27,633 bases of DNA from an uncultured Flavobacterium sp. (GCF_946481155.1 NZ_CAMLMK010000029.1:1-27633), one strand, 5' to 3'. Shown: positions 1 through 7,916, counted from the first letter of the stretch. Program-made: numbers and translations. Notes: generated by a model from the letters alone, not told the origin.

Positions 1-53
1 AGAGCTCCAGCCTTCCAAGCTGGTTGTCGCGAGTTCGAGCCTCGTCTTCCGCT
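1..53 (+). tRNA. tRNA-Gly (anticodon UCC), 3' part only
   Basis: The window opens inside the D arm of a tRNA. The anticodon stem CCAGC/GCTGG closes a seven-base loop CTTCCAA, giving anticodon TCC, which reads glycine GGA/GGG codons. A T arm follows (GCGAG, loop TTCGAGC, CTCGT), then the 3' acceptor strand CTTCCGC and discriminator T at 53. CCA is not encoded. The 5' acceptor strand and most of the D arm lie outside the window, so completeness cannot be judged. Confidence 0.93.
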
Positions 54-54
54 C

Positions 55-87
55 AAAACCTCAGATGAAAGTTTGAGGTTTTTTTGT
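55..87 (+). terminator. Terminator hairpin after tRNA-Gly
   Basis: AAACCTCA at 56-63 pairs with TGAGGTTT at 74-81 around a ten-base loop, followed by a run of T. This is a normal intrinsic terminator for the tRNA transcript. Read on the minus strand it has only a four-T tract, so it may end the opposing gene at 113-892 only weakly. Confidence 0.75.
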
Positions 88-112
88 TTTTATATGATTC
101 GCGATTGTCCCG

Positions 113-892
113 TCAATGCGCAAACATGGCTAACAGTATTTCAAAAGCAATTAAGATAATAATAATCCACTCCAGACGATTGCTTTCCCTAACATTTAAC
201 ACATCGGTAAAGAGCGTAAGGTTATCTTCCACAATCTGCAGCCGATAATCAAGATCCTTGAACCGCGGATGAATGTCAAAGTTGGTTTTCAGATGACGGT
301 TTAGCAGATGCAATTCTTCATTATCCCAAACAAGATTCGGATCATCAAGAATGTACAAATTGTCTACGATACTGTTTTTGACATTTAAAACCTTGCCGAT
401 GTATTTAAGCAATTCTGTTTTTGAAATGCTCAGTCTCCCGCGTTTTTCCAGTTCGAGAATATAATGTTTTGAGGAAGTAATAAGTTCGTCAGTAAGCACT
501 TCATAATATTCCAATGCCACCGATTGTCCAATATTCAGCATCACAATACGCAAAAGCGACGGGTTGATTTCAGGGACGATGACAAAGTCGTTTTTAACCT
601 GTATCTTATGCTGCTTATCATCAGTAATTATCCGGTATTCTTCCGATAAATTCGAATCTACCAGATCTGTGGCATATTGCTTAACGAAATTCAGGAATTC
701 ACTTTTTCCGATGGCATCGTAATTAGCAAAAACGATCACGCCATAATCAAAAACAAACAGGTAACGGTTGTCGGGGAGCGCATAAAATACTTCAGAAGGC
801 GAACCTGCAAAAGCCTCGGTTCTGAATTCGGCGCGAAACTTTTTGATATTGAAAGATTCGGCAATCTGGACTGCTTCGATTCTGAGTTCCAT
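113..892 (-). CDS. RMD1/DUF155 family membrane-anchored protein
   Basis: The product is 259 aa and resembles the RMD1/DUF155 family (yeast Rmd1/Rmd8, mitochondrial RMND1). Bacterial members have no established activity. A soluble body of about 240 residues is followed by one hydrophobic segment at about 242-257 (WIIIILIAFEILLAMF) and a two-residue tail. The C-terminal arrangement with an acidic/arginine stretch (ESNRLEW) just before the membrane segment is typical of the family. I chose the ATG at 892. A TTG two codons upstream (896-898) is possible but less likely. A -7 promoter element lies 17 nt upstream. The family call is by recognition of overall pattern and has no catalytic motif to confirm it. 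Confidence 0.8.
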   Translation of the reverse strand: MELRIEAVQIAESFNIKKFRAEFRTEAFAGSPSEVFYALPDNRYLFVFDYGVIVFANYDAIGKSEFLNFVKQYATDLVDSNLSEEYRIITDDKQHKIQVKNDFVIVPEINPSLLRIVMLNIGQSVALEYYEVLTDELITSSKHYILELEKRGRLSISKTELLKYIGKVLNVKNSIVDNLYILDDPNLVWDNEELHLLNRHLKTNFDIHPRFKDLDYRLQIVEDNLTLFTDVLNVRESNRLEWIIIILIAFEILLAMFAH

Positions 893-909
893 AATCAAAT
901 GGTTTTACA

Positions 910-917
910 CAAATTTA
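910..917 (-). promoter_or_regulatory. Bacteroidota -7 element (TAAATTTG) for the DUF155 gene
   Basis: On the minus strand TAAATTTG matches the TAnnTTTG consensus, 17 nt before the ATG at 892. A TTTG lies about 26 nt further upstream, a little beyond usual -33 spacing. It overlaps the palindrome AAGAAAATTTTCTT (917-930) by one base. Confidence 0.5.
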
Positions 918-963
918 AGAAAATTTTCTTACTAAATCCTGTGCAAAACCTCAATTTCAGCGT

Positions 964-1671
964 TTATTTTAAATCCGATAAATCGCTTTCCGTCGGTAAC
1001 TCTGCCGGAATTTGATTTTGTCTGAACAAACGTGCGGACAGTTCGCCTTTTAAAGTGATTTTATTGCCAAAGACTTCCAGCCAGCTTCCTTCGCGCAATC
1101 CCAAAACCGGCTGCGAATTGAAATGATGGAATTCATTGATCCGGGTTTCACGCGTTTCTCCCATGTGTGTAGACCCTTCAATGGGATCCAGGTAATGCGG
1201 ATTGATATTAAAAGGCACAAAACCCAAAGTGGTAAAGCTTGGCGGATAAACAATGGGCATATCATTGGTAGTCCCCATGGTTAAACCGCAGATATTGCTT
1301 CCGGCTGATGTCCCAAGGTACGGAGTTCCTTCTTTTACAACTTTTTCAAGTGTTTCAATAATGCCTTTCCGGTACAATTGCGTTACCAGTAAAAAAGTAT
1401 TTCCGCCGCCAGTGAAAATCGCTTCGGCCCGTTGTAAGGCTTCCGTCATGTTCTCATATTCATGAATACCTTTTACTGATTTGCCGATTTTAGCGAAAGC
1501 CTCCCTAACTTTGGCAGTATAATCGCCATGTGAAATGCCGCTCGGTCTCGCAAACGGAATGAAAAGAATGGTTTTTACTCCTTCAAAATGTTTTTCAAGA
1601 GTTGGCAGTAAATACTCGAGATAGCTTCCGCTGTGTAAGGTTGAGGTGCTGGCGATTATAATTTTTTTCAT
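964..1671 (-). CDS. pepE: Dipeptidase E (aspartyl dipeptidase, peptidase S51)
   Basis: The product is 235 aa, a normal length for PepE, a cytoplasmic serine peptidase that removes N-terminal Asp from dipeptides. The nucleophile motif GTSAGSN puts Ser at residue 122. GGGNTF is at 88-93, the family aspartate is in NDMPIV (D137), and the catalytic His is in NPHY (H159), matching the Ser/His/Asp arrangement of the Salmonella enzyme. There is no signal peptide. The gene stands 71 bp upstream of the DUF155 gene on the same strand, with a recognisable -7 element between them, so the two are probably separate transcripts. I see no strong promoter upstream of 1671. Confidence 0.93.
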   Translation of the reverse strand: MKKIIIASTSTLHSGSYLEYLLPTLEKHFEGVKTILFIPFARPSGISHGDYTAKVREAFAKIGKSVKGIHEYENMTEALQRAEAIFTGGGNTFLLVTQLYRKGIIETLEKVVKEGTPYLGTSAGSNICGLTMGTTNDMPIVYPPSFTTLGFVPFNINPHYLDPIEGSTHMGETRETRINEFHHFNSQPVLGLREGSWLEVFGNKITLKGELSARLFRQNQIPAELPTESDLSDLK

Positions 1672-1885
1672 ATGCTGATATTCATTGCTTTTTATTGGTC
1701 ATATGTAATTCGCATGTCATCATTGGTGTTTAAGAACGAATCAGGATGATGCTCATTTAATAGTCGGATTTTGAATCCCAAAGGTAATGGAAATTCTTTT
1801 TTTGATTTAACAAAAAATTACAAAGTCATTGGCAATAAATTGGGAAGATTGCCCGATATTTTTACAACGATTTAAACGCCAGTCA

Positions 1886-2608
1886 ATGAAACAACGATTA
1901 CTCTTCCTTTTATTTTTAATTGTGCCCATCTGCTTTGCCCAGAATGTAAAAGTTCTGAAAGGAAAAATTATAGCGGATATGGAAGAGTTGCGTGATATCA
2001 ACATTAAGAATCTTTCCTCCAGAGTAGAGGTTGCTACTTTGAATGACGGGTCGTTCTCTATCACGGCTAAAGTTGGCGACACGCTGATTTTTTCTGCCAT
2101 CCAATTGAAAACAAAAAAAATAATTGTTGAAAAAGAAGATTTTGATTATTTCCCCTTTGTGGTTAAAATGGAGGTACAGGTAACTGAATTAAAGGAAGTT
2201 ATCGTTAAAGAAAATAAACTGACTGCGGAAAGTCTGGGGATTGTGCCACGAGGTATGAAAACCTATACGCCTGCGGAGCGACGTTACTATACCGCGACCA
2301 CAGGATCGGGATTTGTTTCAGTTGATGGTATCATTAATATGATCAACGGAAAAACAAAGCAGATAAAAAAAGAAATTGTGGTTGAGAAAAACCAGTTCGT
2401 GCAGTCTAAACTCGGGAATATGTATGATGAAGAATTTATCATCAGAGAGTTTAATATACCAAAAGAACATGTGGAGGGATTTGTGGTTTTTGCTGCTGAA
2501 AATAAACGGGTAGCTACGGCCGTTAAGGACAAAAATAAAACGCTGACTACTTTTATATTAGGCGAATTGTCAACCGAATACCGCAAACGCATCGGCCATG
2601 AGAAATAA
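1886..2608 (+). CDS. Exported protein with carboxypeptidase-regulatory-like domain, paralogue A
   Basis: The product is 240 aa from the ATG at 1886. An upstream in-frame start at 1829 would place 19 polar residues before the signal peptide, so I rejected it. The signal peptide is MKQRLLFLLFLIVPICFA, followed by Q. Residues of about 22-110 form a beta-sandwich of the CarboxypepD_reg-like type: VLKGK, a DGSFSITAKVGDTLIFSA core, and ELKEVIV at the end. The C-terminal half carries ESLG, TPAERR and a NMINGKT motif shared with the next gene; I do not recognise that part. It is the first of three tandem paralogues and its last 11 nt (ATGAGAAATAA) include the next gene's start codon. Export to the periplasm or surface is inferred; the specific role is unknown. 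Confidence 0.8.
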   Translation: MKQRLLFLLFLIVPICFAQNVKVLKGKIIADMEELRDINIKNLSSRVEVATLNDGSFSITAKVGDTLIFSAIQLKTKKIIVEKEDFDYFPFVVKMEVQVTELKEVIVKENKLTAESLGIVPRGMKTYTPAERRYYTATTGSGFVSVDGIINMINGKTKQIKKEIVVEKNQFVQSKLGNMYDEEFIIREFNIPKEHVEGFVVFAAENKRVATAVKDKNKTLTTFILGELSTEYRKRIGHEK

Positions 2609-3338
2609 AATAGTTTTCTTTTTATTATTGATTTCTTCCTTCGGATGGTCGCAGCGCCAAGTCCTTAAGGGTAAAATAACGGCGAATGTCCAGGACCTGG
2701 AAGGAATTCACGTGATCAATTTCTCAGATAAAAATTATGTGACTACAACAGATGACGGCTATTTCTCCATTAATGCAAAGCCCGGGGATACGCTTCGGTT
2801 TTCTGCCGTTCATCTTGCCGGCAAGCAGGTGGAGATTAAAAAAGAGGATTTCGGGGAACAGTTGTTTGTTGTAAGAATGAATCCGGTCGTAAACCGGTTA
2901 AGCGAATTGATAATCAAAGATTACAGTGGTATCAATGCGGAAAGTTTAGGATTGGTCAAAAAAGGACAAAAGAAATTTACTCCCGCCGAACGCCGGCTCA
3001 ATGCTGCCTCAAATCCATACGCCGTTATCGGAACCAACGCCTCTGCAGGTCTCGATCCTTTACTTAACTGGATTTCCGGACGAACGGCGATGCTGGAAAA
3101 AGAAGTGGAAGTTGAGAAAAAAGAACGGTTCCAAAATTATCTGAAGCATCTGCATGAGGAAGAATATTATGTCAGTCATTTTAAAATCCCTGCGGATTAT
3201 GTCTCTGGTTTTTTAGTATATGCCTCAGAAAATTCAAGACTGACTGCCGCAATAATATCGAAAAATAAGATCCTGACCAATTTTTTGCTGGGAGAACTTG
3301 CGGTTGAGTATTGTAAACGCATAGCGAATGATAAATAA
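2598..3338 (+). CDS. Exported protein with carboxypeptidase-regulatory-like domain, paralogue B
   Basis: The product is 246 aa and is the closest relative of the gene before it. The signal peptide is MRNKIVFFLLLISSFGWS then Q. The same N-terminal sandwich follows (VLKGK, DDGYFSINAKPGDTLRFSA, LSELIIK). The C-terminal half repeats ESLGLV, TPAERR, NWISGRT and a hydrophobic stretch GFLVYASEN aligned with GFVVFAAEN of paralogue A. It starts inside the end of paralogue A and itself ends with an 11-nt overlap into paralogue C, so translation is probably coupled across all three. It has no catalytic motif that I can see. It could be a structural or scaffolding exported protein; this is inference. Confidence 0.8.
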   Translation: MRNKIVFFLLLISSFGWSQRQVLKGKITANVQDLEGIHVINFSDKNYVTTTDDGYFSINAKPGDTLRFSAVHLAGKQVEIKKEDFGEQLFVVRMNPVVNRLSELIIKDYSGINAESLGLVKKGQKKFTPAERRLNAASNPYAVIGTNASAGLDPLLNWISGRTAMLEKEVEVEKKERFQNYLKHLHEEEYYVSHFKIPADYVSGFLVYASENSRLTAAIISKNKILTNFLLGELAVEYCKRIANDK

Positions 3339-4116
3339 GTTACTTTTTTTATTTCTTATTTTTTCTGCAACCGCTTATTCACAAGAAGTAAGCCGTTCCG
3401 TGCTCAAAGGGATTGTGGTCTCCGACTCGCTCGAAGTGGAAAATATTACGGTCGATAACATTACTTCAAAAGACATTGTGATTACTGACAATAAAGGTTA
3501 TTTCAGTATGCCCGTACGTGATAGGGATACTTTGGTCTTTAGTGGCATTTCCTTTAAATCGTCTGTTTTGGTTATTACTAAAACTCATCTTGCAGAAGAA
3601 CTCTTGAAGATAAAACTAAAAGTCAGGGTGAATGAATTGGATGAATTGATTGTCAGACCCTACACGCTTACAGGAAATCTGGAAAACGATACTAAAAACC
3701 TTAAGGTTAAAATTGTTGCTATGAACCTGAGCGACGAGGCGATGAATCTGTCTTCGGAACCTGAGTTTAATACTGCCGACAATGCATTGAAGAGGATTAC
3801 TCCCGGAACCGGCAATGCTTATAATGGAGTTGATTTTGTAAAGCTTGGCAAAATGGCGTTTAAACGAAAAAAACAAAAAGAAAAGAAAATCGAATTCGTC
3901 ACCGAAAAAAACTTCGTCGATGCAGTCAAAGAAAAGTTTTCTTTTCAATTTTTTACTAAGACTTTGAAAATCAGTGAAGAGGAAATTGAGCTTTTCCTTC
4001 AATACTGTGATTCAGACCCTTTGGAAAGCAAAATCCTGCTAAATCCCAAAAAAGAATTTGAACTTACTGATTATTTGCTAAAAAAAAGTGAAGAATATCT
4101 TAAAAAAAACCGGTAA
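3328..4116 (+). CDS. Exported protein with carboxypeptidase-regulatory-like domain, paralogue C (divergent)
   Basis: The product is 262 aa. A signal peptide (MINKLLFLFLIFSATAYS then Q) and the N-terminal sandwich are kept (VLKG, DNKGYFSMPVRDRDTLVFS, VNELDELIV). The C-terminal half differs: it lacks TPAERR and instead has an asparagine-rich stretch with AMNLS occurring twice, then a very basic patch FKRKKQKEKK near residues 176-185 and a helical tail. The start overlaps the end of paralogue B by 11 nt (ATGATAAATAA). It is clearly homologous to A and B in the first 110 residues only. Function is unknown. Confidence 0.77.
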   Translation: MINKLLFLFLIFSATAYSQEVSRSVLKGIVVSDSLEVENITVDNITSKDIVITDNKGYFSMPVRDRDTLVFSGISFKSSVLVITKTHLAEELLKIKLKVRVNELDELIVRPYTLTGNLENDTKNLKVKIVAMNLSDEAMNLSSEPEFNTADNALKRITPGTGNAYNGVDFVKLGKMAFKRKKQKEKKIEFVTEKNFVDAVKEKFSFQFFTKTLKISEEEIELFLQYCDSDPLESKILLNPKKEFELTDYLLKKSEEYLKKNR

Positions 4117-4130
4117 ATAGTTTCTTTTAT

Positions 4131-4138
4131 TACATTTG
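4131..4138 (+). promoter_or_regulatory. -7 element (TACATTTG) directly before the DUF6702 gene
   Basis: TACATTTG matches TAnnTTTG and ends only four bases before the ATG at 4143. If active, transcription would start at or next to the start codon, giving a leaderless message. Confidence 0.45.
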
Positions 4139-4142
4139 GCAC

Positions 4143-4649
4143 ATGAAGAAAATTTTTCAATGTTTTTTGCCGCTGTTTTTCCTCATTGTGCTGAGCTCTT
4201 TTGCTTTGCATAAATTTTATGTAGGAGTTTACCAGGTAAATTATGTAGCCAAGAAAAAAGAGGTTCAGGTAACCGCCCGCATCTTTATTGACGATTTTGA
4301 AAAAGCGCTGGAACGCAAATACAAAAAGAAAATGTATCTGGCCACGCCAAAGGAAATCGGTGAAGCTAATGATTTTATCAAAAGCTATCTGGAAGAAAAA
4401 CTGCAGATTAAAGTCAACAAAGCAACTAAAAGCCTGAAATTTTTAGGAAAGGAAACCGAGGACAATGTCTTCATTTTCTATTTAAAGGCGTCTGTACCCG
4501 AAAAAATTTCTTCCGTGGAAATATACAATTCTATTTTAACCGAACTTTATCCCGAACAGCAAAATATAGTGCACACTAATATCAATGGCGCTAAAAAAAG
4601 CCTTTTATTAACCGACAGTGAGCCCGAAGGTGAAGTGGAATTAGAGTAG
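4143..4649 (+). CDS. DUF6702 family exported protein
   Basis: The product is 168 aa with a hydrophobic N-terminus (about residues 4-23, MKKIFQCFLPLFFLIVLSSF) that acts as a signal peptide or anchor. The next part, ALHKFYVGVYQVNY, is the family signature: a His followed by a beta strand, then repeated strands such as EVQVTARIFIDDFEKAL. DUF6702 has no assigned activity and is commonly found beside M1 metallopeptidases in Flavobacteriaceae, as here, where 25 nt separate the two genes. The tail is acidic (EPEGEVELE). It may assist or be processed with the peptidase; that is inference from adjacency only. Confidence 0.83.
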   Translation: MKKIFQCFLPLFFLIVLSSFALHKFYVGVYQVNYVAKKKEVQVTARIFIDDFEKALERKYKKKMYLATPKEIGEANDFIKSYLEEKLQIKVNKATKSLKFLGKETEDNVFIFYLKASVPEKISSVEIYNSILTELYPEQQNIVHTNINGAKKSLLLTDSEPEGEVELE

Positions 4650-4674
4650 ACCCAAAAACAAAACAATATAGAGT

Positions 4675-6954
4675 ATGAAAAAATCAGTTTCAGTTTTTTC
4701 GTTAGTTGCTTTAGCAATCCCTTTTATTGCCTTAGCACAGGAAACTAAACCTACAGAGAAAAAACGCGAATCGGGGCATTATGACACGAATAAATTCAGT
4801 CAGATGTACCGCGAAATGGCAACGCCAAATTCGTATAGAACGGCCTCCGGAGCACCGGGACCTGCCTATTATCAGCAACAGGCCGATTATAAAATCGATC
4901 TTGAGCTGGACGACAAAAACACAAAAATGTACGGAAAAGAAACCGTAACCTATCATAACAATTCGCCTGAAACACTAACCTATCTTTGGGTACAACTGGA
5001 TCAGAACGAAAAGAAAAAAGACGGGCAATCTCCTTTAGTACAAAGCCAAAGAATAAGCGGCGCCATGGGTACGGGTGATTTCTCGAGACAGTTCATGCAG
5101 CCTAAATTTGACGGTGGTTTTAACATCGAGTATGTTAACGATGCTAAAGGAAAACCGATGAAGTATACCATCAATCAAACGATGATGCGTATCGATTTGG
5201 ACAAACCGTTAAAAACAGGAGAGAAAGTTTCATTCTCTGTGAAATGGTGGTACAATATCAATAATTATATGGTTGAAGGAGGACGTTCCGGATACGAACA
5301 TTTTGATAAAGACGGAAATAATCTATATGTAATCGCACAATTCTACCCAAGAATGGCAGTTTACAATGATGTGGAAGGATGGCAGAACATGCAGTTTTGG
5401 GGATCAGGAGAGTTTGCCTTGCCGTTCGGAAATTATGAAGTGAATATTACGGTTCCCGCAGATCACGTAATGGAAGGGACTGGCGTATTACAAAACAGAA
5501 GCGAAGTCTATACTGCTGAGCAGGTTAAGCGATACGAATTAGCTGAAAAAACATACGACAAACCAGTGGTAATTGTTACCCAGGCTGAAGCCGAAGCGGC
5601 GTCAAAAGGATTCTCAAACCAAAAGAAAACCTGGAAATTCAAGGCAACCAATGTTCGTGATTTCGGATTCTCTACCTCAAGAAAATTCATTTATGATGGT
5701 ATGGCCGTGAAACTAGAGAACGGAAAAACAGTAATGGCGATTTCGTGCTATCCTCCGGAAGCTAATCCACTATGGGGGGATTATTCCACGAGAGTTGTTG
5801 CACATACTTTAAAAACGTATTCAAAATATACATTCGATTACCCTTATCCTAAGGCGATTTCGATCTCTGCAGAAGACCAGGGAATGGAATATCCGATGAT
5901 TTGCTGGAATTACGGCCGTCCGGATGAAAAAGGTTTCGTAAGCGATCGTACAAAATACGGTATGATGGGCGTAATCATCCATGAAGTAGGACACAATTTC
6001 TTCCCGATGATCGTAAACTCCGATGAGCGCCAATGGACCTGGATGGACGAAGGTTTAAATACTTTTCTTGAATATTTAACGGAACAAAGCTGGGATAAAA
6101 ACTTCCCGTCAAGCCGTGGTCCAGCCGCTAAGATTGTGCCTTACATGAGCGGTGACCAGAAATTCCTGGAGCCTATTATGTCGAATTCAGAAACAATTTA
6201 CAACTTCGGTGCTAACGGTTATTCCAAGCCGGCAACAGGTTTGAATATTCTTCGTGAAACGATTATGGGTCACGATTTGTTTGACCACGCTTTCAGAACT
6301 TACGCACAGCGCTGGAAATTCAAGCATCCGACACCGGAAGATTTCTTCAGAACTATGGAAGACGCGTCTGCGGTAGATTTGGATTGGTTCTGGAGAGGCT
6401 GGTTCTATTCTACGGATTATGTAGACATGGGTATCAAGGAAGTGAAGCAGTATTTCGTGACTGAAGATCCTTCGAAAGAAGTGAAAGAGCAATTCAACAG
6501 AAGAGGCAGAAAGATCAATTCCGGAGAGCCAATGGTATACATGGTTTCAGACAAAGCGGAAGATTTCAAACCGGAAATGAAAAAACCAATGAATATTCAA
6601 GAGGTGAAAACGCTTAATGAATATGTTGGCAAACTTTCCGCAGAGGAAAAGAAAGACTTAAAACAGCCGAAATATTTCTACGAAGTGGAATTCGACAAGC
6701 CGGGCGGAATGATGATGCCGGTAATCGTGGAATTGCAGTTCGAAGACGGAACAAAGGAGAACCATCATTTCCCGGTTCAGATCTGGAGAAAAGGGAATGA
6801 CACGGCAAAACGTGTTTTCGCAACAGAGAAGCCGATTAAGAAAATTCAGCTGGATCCGAAACTGGAAACTGCCGATATCGACGTAACCAATAATGTTTGG
6901 CCAAAAGAAGAAGTGAAATCAAAATTTGACGAGCTTTCTCAAAACACAAAATAA
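4675..6954 (+). CDS. Secreted M1 family zinc metallopeptidase
   Basis: The product is 759 aa with a signal peptide (MKKSVSVFSLVALAIPFIALA then Q). The zinc site is HEVGH at 436-440 with the third ligand E459 in WMDEGLN, exact HExxH-x18-E spacing. The substrate-binding motif usually written GxMEN appears as GMEYP at 403-407. The order is the normal M1 one: an N-terminal beta domain, the thermolysin-like catalytic domain, then a C-terminal extension from about residue 590 with no recognised family. It lacks a visible type IX secretion C-terminal signal, so a periplasmic or outer-membrane-associated location is more likely than secretion to the medium. It is expected to remove N-terminal residues from peptides taken up by the cell. 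It follows the DUF6702 gene in an apparent operon and ends at a strong terminator. Confidence 0.92.
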   Translation: MKKSVSVFSLVALAIPFIALAQETKPTEKKRESGHYDTNKFSQMYREMATPNSYRTASGAPGPAYYQQQADYKIDLELDDKNTKMYGKETVTYHNNSPETLTYLWVQLDQNEKKKDGQSPLVQSQRISGAMGTGDFSRQFMQPKFDGGFNIEYVNDAKGKPMKYTINQTMMRIDLDKPLKTGEKVSFSVKWWYNINNYMVEGGRSGYEHFDKDGNNLYVIAQFYPRMAVYNDVEGWQNMQFWGSGEFALPFGNYEVNITVPADHVMEGTGVLQNRSEVYTAEQVKRYELAEKTYDKPVVIVTQAEAEAASKGFSNQKKTWKFKATNVRDFGFSTSRKFIYDGMAVKLENGKTVMAISCYPPEANPLWGDYSTRVVAHTLKTYSKYTFDYPYPKAISISAEDQGMEYPMICWNYGRPDEKGFVSDRTKYGMMGVIIHEVGHNFFPMIVNSDERQWTWMDEGLNTFLEYLTEQSWDKNFPSSRGPAAKIVPYMSGDQKFLEPIMSNSETIYNFGANGYSKPATGLNILRETIMGHDLFDHAFRTYAQRWKFKHPTPEDFFRTMEDASAVDLDWFWRGWFYSTDYVDMGIKEVKQYFVTEDPSKEVKEQFNRRGRKINSGEPMVYMVSDKAEDFKPEMKKPMNIQEVKTLNEYVGKLSAEEKKDLKQPKYFYEVEFDKPGGMMMPVIVELQFEDGTKENHHFPVQIWRKGNDTAKRVFATEKPIKKIQLDPKLETADIDVTNNVWPKEEVKSKFDELSQNTK

Positions 6955-6959
6955 TTACG

Positions 6960-6988
6960 AAGACCATCTGATAAGATGGTCTTTTTGG
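6960..6988 (+). terminator. Intrinsic terminator after the M1 peptidase gene
   Basis: AGACCATCT at 6961-6969 pairs perfectly with AGATGGTCT at 6974-6982 across a GATA loop, and a T run follows. It closes the exported-protein set before the tatA promoter. Confidence 0.88.
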
Positions 6989-7013
6989 TTTTTAATAACA
7001 TATTCAAGGCGAA

Positions 7014-7045
7014 AACTTTGTAACTTTGCAGCTTTACAACTTGTA
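7014..7045 (+). repeat. Degenerate 8-bp tandem repeat (about four units) upstream of tatA
   Basis: Reading in eights from 7014 gives AACTTTGT, AACTTTGC, AGCTTTAC and AACTTGTA. The -7 element TAACTTTG sits across the junction of the first two units. The first 15 bases of the array (AACTTTGTAACTTTG), plus two preceding A residues, are identical to the array before dnaG (14234-14273). Confidence 0.6.
7021..7028 (+). promoter_or_regulatory. -7 element (TAACTTTG) for tatA
   Basis: TAACTTTG fits the TAnnTTTG consensus, 28 nt before the tatA start. No clear -33 TTTG at normal distance is seen; a TTG is about 33 nt further upstream, in the preceding terminator tail. Confidence 0.6.
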
Positions 7046-7056
7046 ACTATAAAATC

Positions 7057-7347
7057 ATGTTCGGAATTGGAGGCGGAGAGATTTTCTTCATCATATTGGT
7101 AGCACTGATGTTGTTCGGATCGGATAAGATCCCTGATATTGCACGTACTTTAGGTAAAGGGATGGCGCAGCTTAAAAACGCGACCAACGATATTAAAAAC
7201 GAAATTCAGAAAAGTGCCGAAGCGAATGGCCTGAACGATTTAAATCCAATGAACCAACTGGATATGACTTCGGATATCACCAAAGAAATCGACAAAGCCA
7301 AAGAAGAAATCGAAGACATGACCGGACCTATTAAACGCCAACTGTAA
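7057..7347 (+). CDS. tatA: Twin-arginine translocase subunit TatA/E
   Basis: The product is 96 aa, normal for TatA. It has a short N-terminal membrane helix at about 8-21 (IFFIILVALMLFGS) containing the phenylalanine-glycine hinge (FG at 19-20), then the amphipathic helix starting KIPDIARTLGKGMAQLK, then an acidic low-complexity tail with two KEEIED-like charged stretches. TatA oligomers form the pore of the Tat pathway, which exports folded proteins with RR signal peptides. The next gene follows after 2 nt. tatC is not in the window. Confidence 0.93.
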   Translation: MFGIGGGEIFFIILVALMLFGSDKIPDIARTLGKGMAQLKNATNDIKNEIQKSAEANGLNDLNPMNQLDMTSDITKEIDKAKEEIEDMTGPIKRQL

Positions 7348-7349
7348 TC

Positions 7350-7916
7350 TTGGAAAAAATCATTCAGTTAGACAAGCAGCTTTTTGTTTTCTTAAACGGA
7401 TTGGGATCGGAACAATACGATGGTTTTTGGCTGTTTATTACCAAACAATTGCATTGGACACCTCTTTTCCTGTTTGTATTTTATTTATTGTGGAAGAAAG
7501 TAGGCTGGAAAAACCTGCTGCTGATCCTGATTTGTATTGCAGCAATGATTACGTTTTGCGATCAGTTCACGAATTTGGTGAAAAATAATATACTGCGTTT
7601 ACGACCATGTAACGACGAGGAAATAAACTGCACCATCAGAATCGTTAAATCAAGCGCCACTTTCAGTTATTTTTCAGGACATGCCGCTAATTCAATGGCC
7701 GCAACGGTTTTTGTATTTCTGATCCTGAAAAAATATTATAAATACGCTTTTCTGCTGTTTTTGTTTCCGCTGATATTCGCGTATAGCCGAATTTATCTTG
7801 GCCTGCATTTCCCGAGTGATATTCTCTCCGGATACCTTTTTGGCGCATTAACCGGATTGGTTTTTTCAAAATTGTATCTTATTTTGAGGAAAAAATACTT
7901 TCCCCACGTCCTATAA
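7350..7916 (+). CDS. PAP2-family membrane phosphatase
   Basis: The product is 188 aa, beginning at TTG (7350), because no in-frame ATG precedes the first membrane helix and translation from here gives a family-typical N-terminus (MEKIIQLDKQLF). The three PAP2 motifs are present: K78-x6-RP (KNNILRLRP), SGH at 109-111, and SR-x5-H-x3-D at 146-157. It has several hydrophobic helices. PAP2 enzymes hydrolyse phosphate from lipids such as phosphatidate or undecaprenyl pyrophosphate; which one applies cannot be read from the sequence. A role in recycling the peptidoglycan lipid carrier is plausible but inferred. It is cotranscribed with tatA across a 2-nt gap. Confidence 0.88.
   Translation: MEKIIQLDKQLFVFLNGLGSEQYDGFWLFITKQLHWTPLFLFVFYLLWKKVGWKNLLLILICIAAMITFCDQFTNLVKNNILRLRPCNDEEINCTIRIVKSSATFSYFSGHAANSMAATVFVFLILKKYYKYAFLLFLFPLIFAYSRIYLGLHFPSDILSGYLFGALTGLVFSKLYLILRKKYFPHVL

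Noticed and set aside
917..930. Palindrome AAGAAAATTTTCTT between pepE and the DUF155 gene
   Set aside because: It is A/T-only apart from two G/C pairs, and such palindromes are common by chance here; an operator role cannot be supported.
677..1015. Plus-strand open frame of 112 codons over the DUF155 and pepE region
   Set aside because: It lies mostly antisense to a well-supported gene, has no family features and crosses a promoter region; it is a shadow frame.
1831..1853. Inverted repeat GGCAAT / ATTGCC upstream of paralogue A
   Set aside because: The stem is only six bases and has no T run or clear promoter overlap, so it is likely chance.
3616..4002. Minus-strand open frame of 128 codons inside paralogue C
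   Set aside because: Its Phe-rich, low-complexity product is what the reverse complement of Lys/Glu codons gives; no start signal.
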